Source: Bradyrhizobium sp. NFR13
GTDB taxonomy: Bacteria; Pseudomonadota; Alphaproteobacteria; Rhizobiales; Xanthobacteraceae
Length of the DNA stretch: 64,000 bases
Assembly (NCBI RefSeq): GCF_900114605.1
Contig: NZ_FOTP01000006.1
Coordinates: 62,001-126,000 of the forward strand
Direction of reading: 5' to 3'
Shown: one piece after another, positions 63,341 through 64,000 of the stretch
How the letters are laid out: each line of letters begins with the position of its first letter
How positions within the stretch are numbered: position 1 is the stretch's first letter
Notes under the pieces: model-generated
Database searches by the model: none
What the model was told of the DNA's origin: nothing
The model's input: the letters and a program-made list of their open reading frames with translations, nothing else
Translations under genes and position numbers: made by a program

Positions 63341-64000
63341 GCTCTTGCCCTGATGCATCCGCGGTGACGCCGTGCTGACGCACGCGATGCTGATGTGTGA
63401 AAACTTCGAACCCGTCGCTGCGCGCGATCGCGGCCAACGTAATGCCTGCGGCTTCCGCCATGCGGATGGCCAGTGCGGTGGGTGCCGAGACCGACACCAT
63501 GAGCGGCGCGCCGATGGCAGCCGTCTTCTGCACCATCTCGACAGAGACGCGGCTGGTCAGCAGCACCATGCCATGCCCTGCATCGACCTTGGCCTGCGCC
63601 AGCGCGCCGGCCAGCTTGTCGAGCGCATTGTGACGGCCGACATCCTCACGCAACGCGACGATGCCGTCGGCCGGCGTCCAGAACGCCGCGGCGTGCACGG
63701 CGCGGGTCTGGATGTTGACCTTCTGCAGCGGCGACAGCGTCTCCATCGCCGCCATGATCTGGTCGAAGGAGAACACGCCGCCGGGCGCGACGATGGCCGC
63801 CGGCTTAACGGCTTCCGAGATCGAGTCGATGCCGCACAGACCGCAGCCCGTCGGCCCTGCGATCTGCCGGCGCCGCGCGCTGATGCTCTCGGCCTTCTCG
63901 CCTGCGAGCCACATGCGCAGCTCAACGCCATCGTCGAATTCAACGGCCTCGAAACTCTCGATCTCGTTGATCGAGGTGACCACGCCTTCGCTTAGGCTGA
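63312..64000 (-). CDS. fdhD: Formate dehydrogenase accessory sulfurtransferase FdhD, N-terminus cut by window edge
   Basis: The frame is open from the right edge to the stop at 63312, about 229 residues of a normal 270-290. The visible part begins SLSEGVVTSINEIESFEAVE, then has RRRQIAGPTGCGLCGIDS with the two cysteines of the sulfur-transfer motif CGLC, TRAVHAAAFW, REDVGRHNALDKLAGALAQA, LTSRVSVEMVQKTAAIGAPL and VSAPTALAIRMAEAAGITLA. FdhD moves sulfur from IscS to the molybdenum cofactor before insertion into formate dehydrogenase. The upstream part lies outside the window, not truncated in nature so far as can be seen. Confidence 0.93.
   Translation of the reverse strand, partial: SLSEGVVTSINEIESFEAVEFDDGVELRMWLAGEKAESISARRRQIAGPTGCGLCGIDSISEAVKPAAIVAPGGVFSFDQIMAAMETLSPLQKVNIQTRAVHAAAFWTPADGIVALREDVGRHNALDKLAGALAQAKVDAGHGMVLLTSRVSVEMVQKTAAIGAPLMVSVSAPTALAIRMAEAAGITLAAIARSDGFEVFTHQHRVRQHGVTADASGQEHGHPHIDVA

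Overview
The window is a GC-rich chromosomal stretch from an alphaproteobacterium of the Bradyrhizobium/Rhodopseudomonas/Tardiphaga group (Nitrobacteraceae). This rests on gene content and protein style: a CobS/CobT aerobic cobaltochelatase pair, a Suv3-like helicase beside S4-domain, FdxA and CarD genes, FdsD/FdhD for an NAD-linked formate dehydrogenase, GlsB/YeaQ and DUF3108 proteins, frequent GTG/TTG starts, and short intergenic palindromes typical of these genomes. The genus assignment is inference.

Layout. (1) 1-9976 is accessory DNA ending exactly at the 3' end of a tRNA-Arg(CCU) gene. It holds the N-terminal part of a very glycine-rich autotransporter, a divergent regulator with two helix-turn-helix segments, a DUF2171 protein, a PAS protein, a PAS-GAF hybrid histidine kinase and an ATP-dependent DNA ligase. 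Next comes a gene graveyard at about 7.2-9.1 kb: an internally deleted ku, an IS3-type transposase piece, a LysR fragment, DUF1403-like and ScpB-like remnants, and a Tat-signal NTF2-like gene with three frameshifts. (2) 10-15.4 kb holds small exported or basic proteins, a CAP-domain protein, a ketopantoate reductase-like enzyme, a YidB-like protein and a GlsB/YeaQ protein. (3) 15.4-24.6 kb is a carboxylic-acid catabolism cluster: an SDR, two acyl-CoA dehydrogenases and an enoyl-CoA hydratase on the plus strand, facing a minus-strand operon of periplasmic binding protein, enoyl-CoA hydratase, VOC protein and NDP-forming acyl-CoA synthetase. (4) 24.8-34.9 kb is mostly core: a secreted nuclease-like protein, an M48 lipoprotein protease, CarD, FdxA, an S4 protein, the long helicase, a DUF3108 protein and ribosomal protein L28.

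(5) 35.0-38.1 kb is the most interesting part. It is a compact three-gene cassette of visibly lower GC between the rpmB terminator and a PepSY gene: a TauD/TfdA-like Fe(II)/2-oxoglutarate oxygenase, a HEPN-like protein with an RX4H motif and a zinc ribbon (4-base overlap, shared SD/stop region), and a 441-residue protein with a possible restriction-nuclease-like N-terminus. I propose it as a candidate undescribed defence or stress system. (6) 38.2-47.4 kb has a PepSY protein, a HAD hydrolase, an AraC regulator, an SDR that has lost its catalytic residues, two adjacent membrane c-di-GMP proteins and a phytase-like esterase. (7) 47.4-64 kb carries cobT, a GNAT gene and cobS, then a DedA-like protein, accA, a GlxA-type regulator, an SDR, a parvulin, secA, MgtC, an L,D-transpeptidase, a J-domain protein, a BolA protein, fdsD and an fdhD cut by the window edge.

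Several rho-independent terminators sit between convergent genes, and five clusters of palindromic intergenic repeats are visible. No CRISPR array, rRNA or complete insertion sequence was seen.
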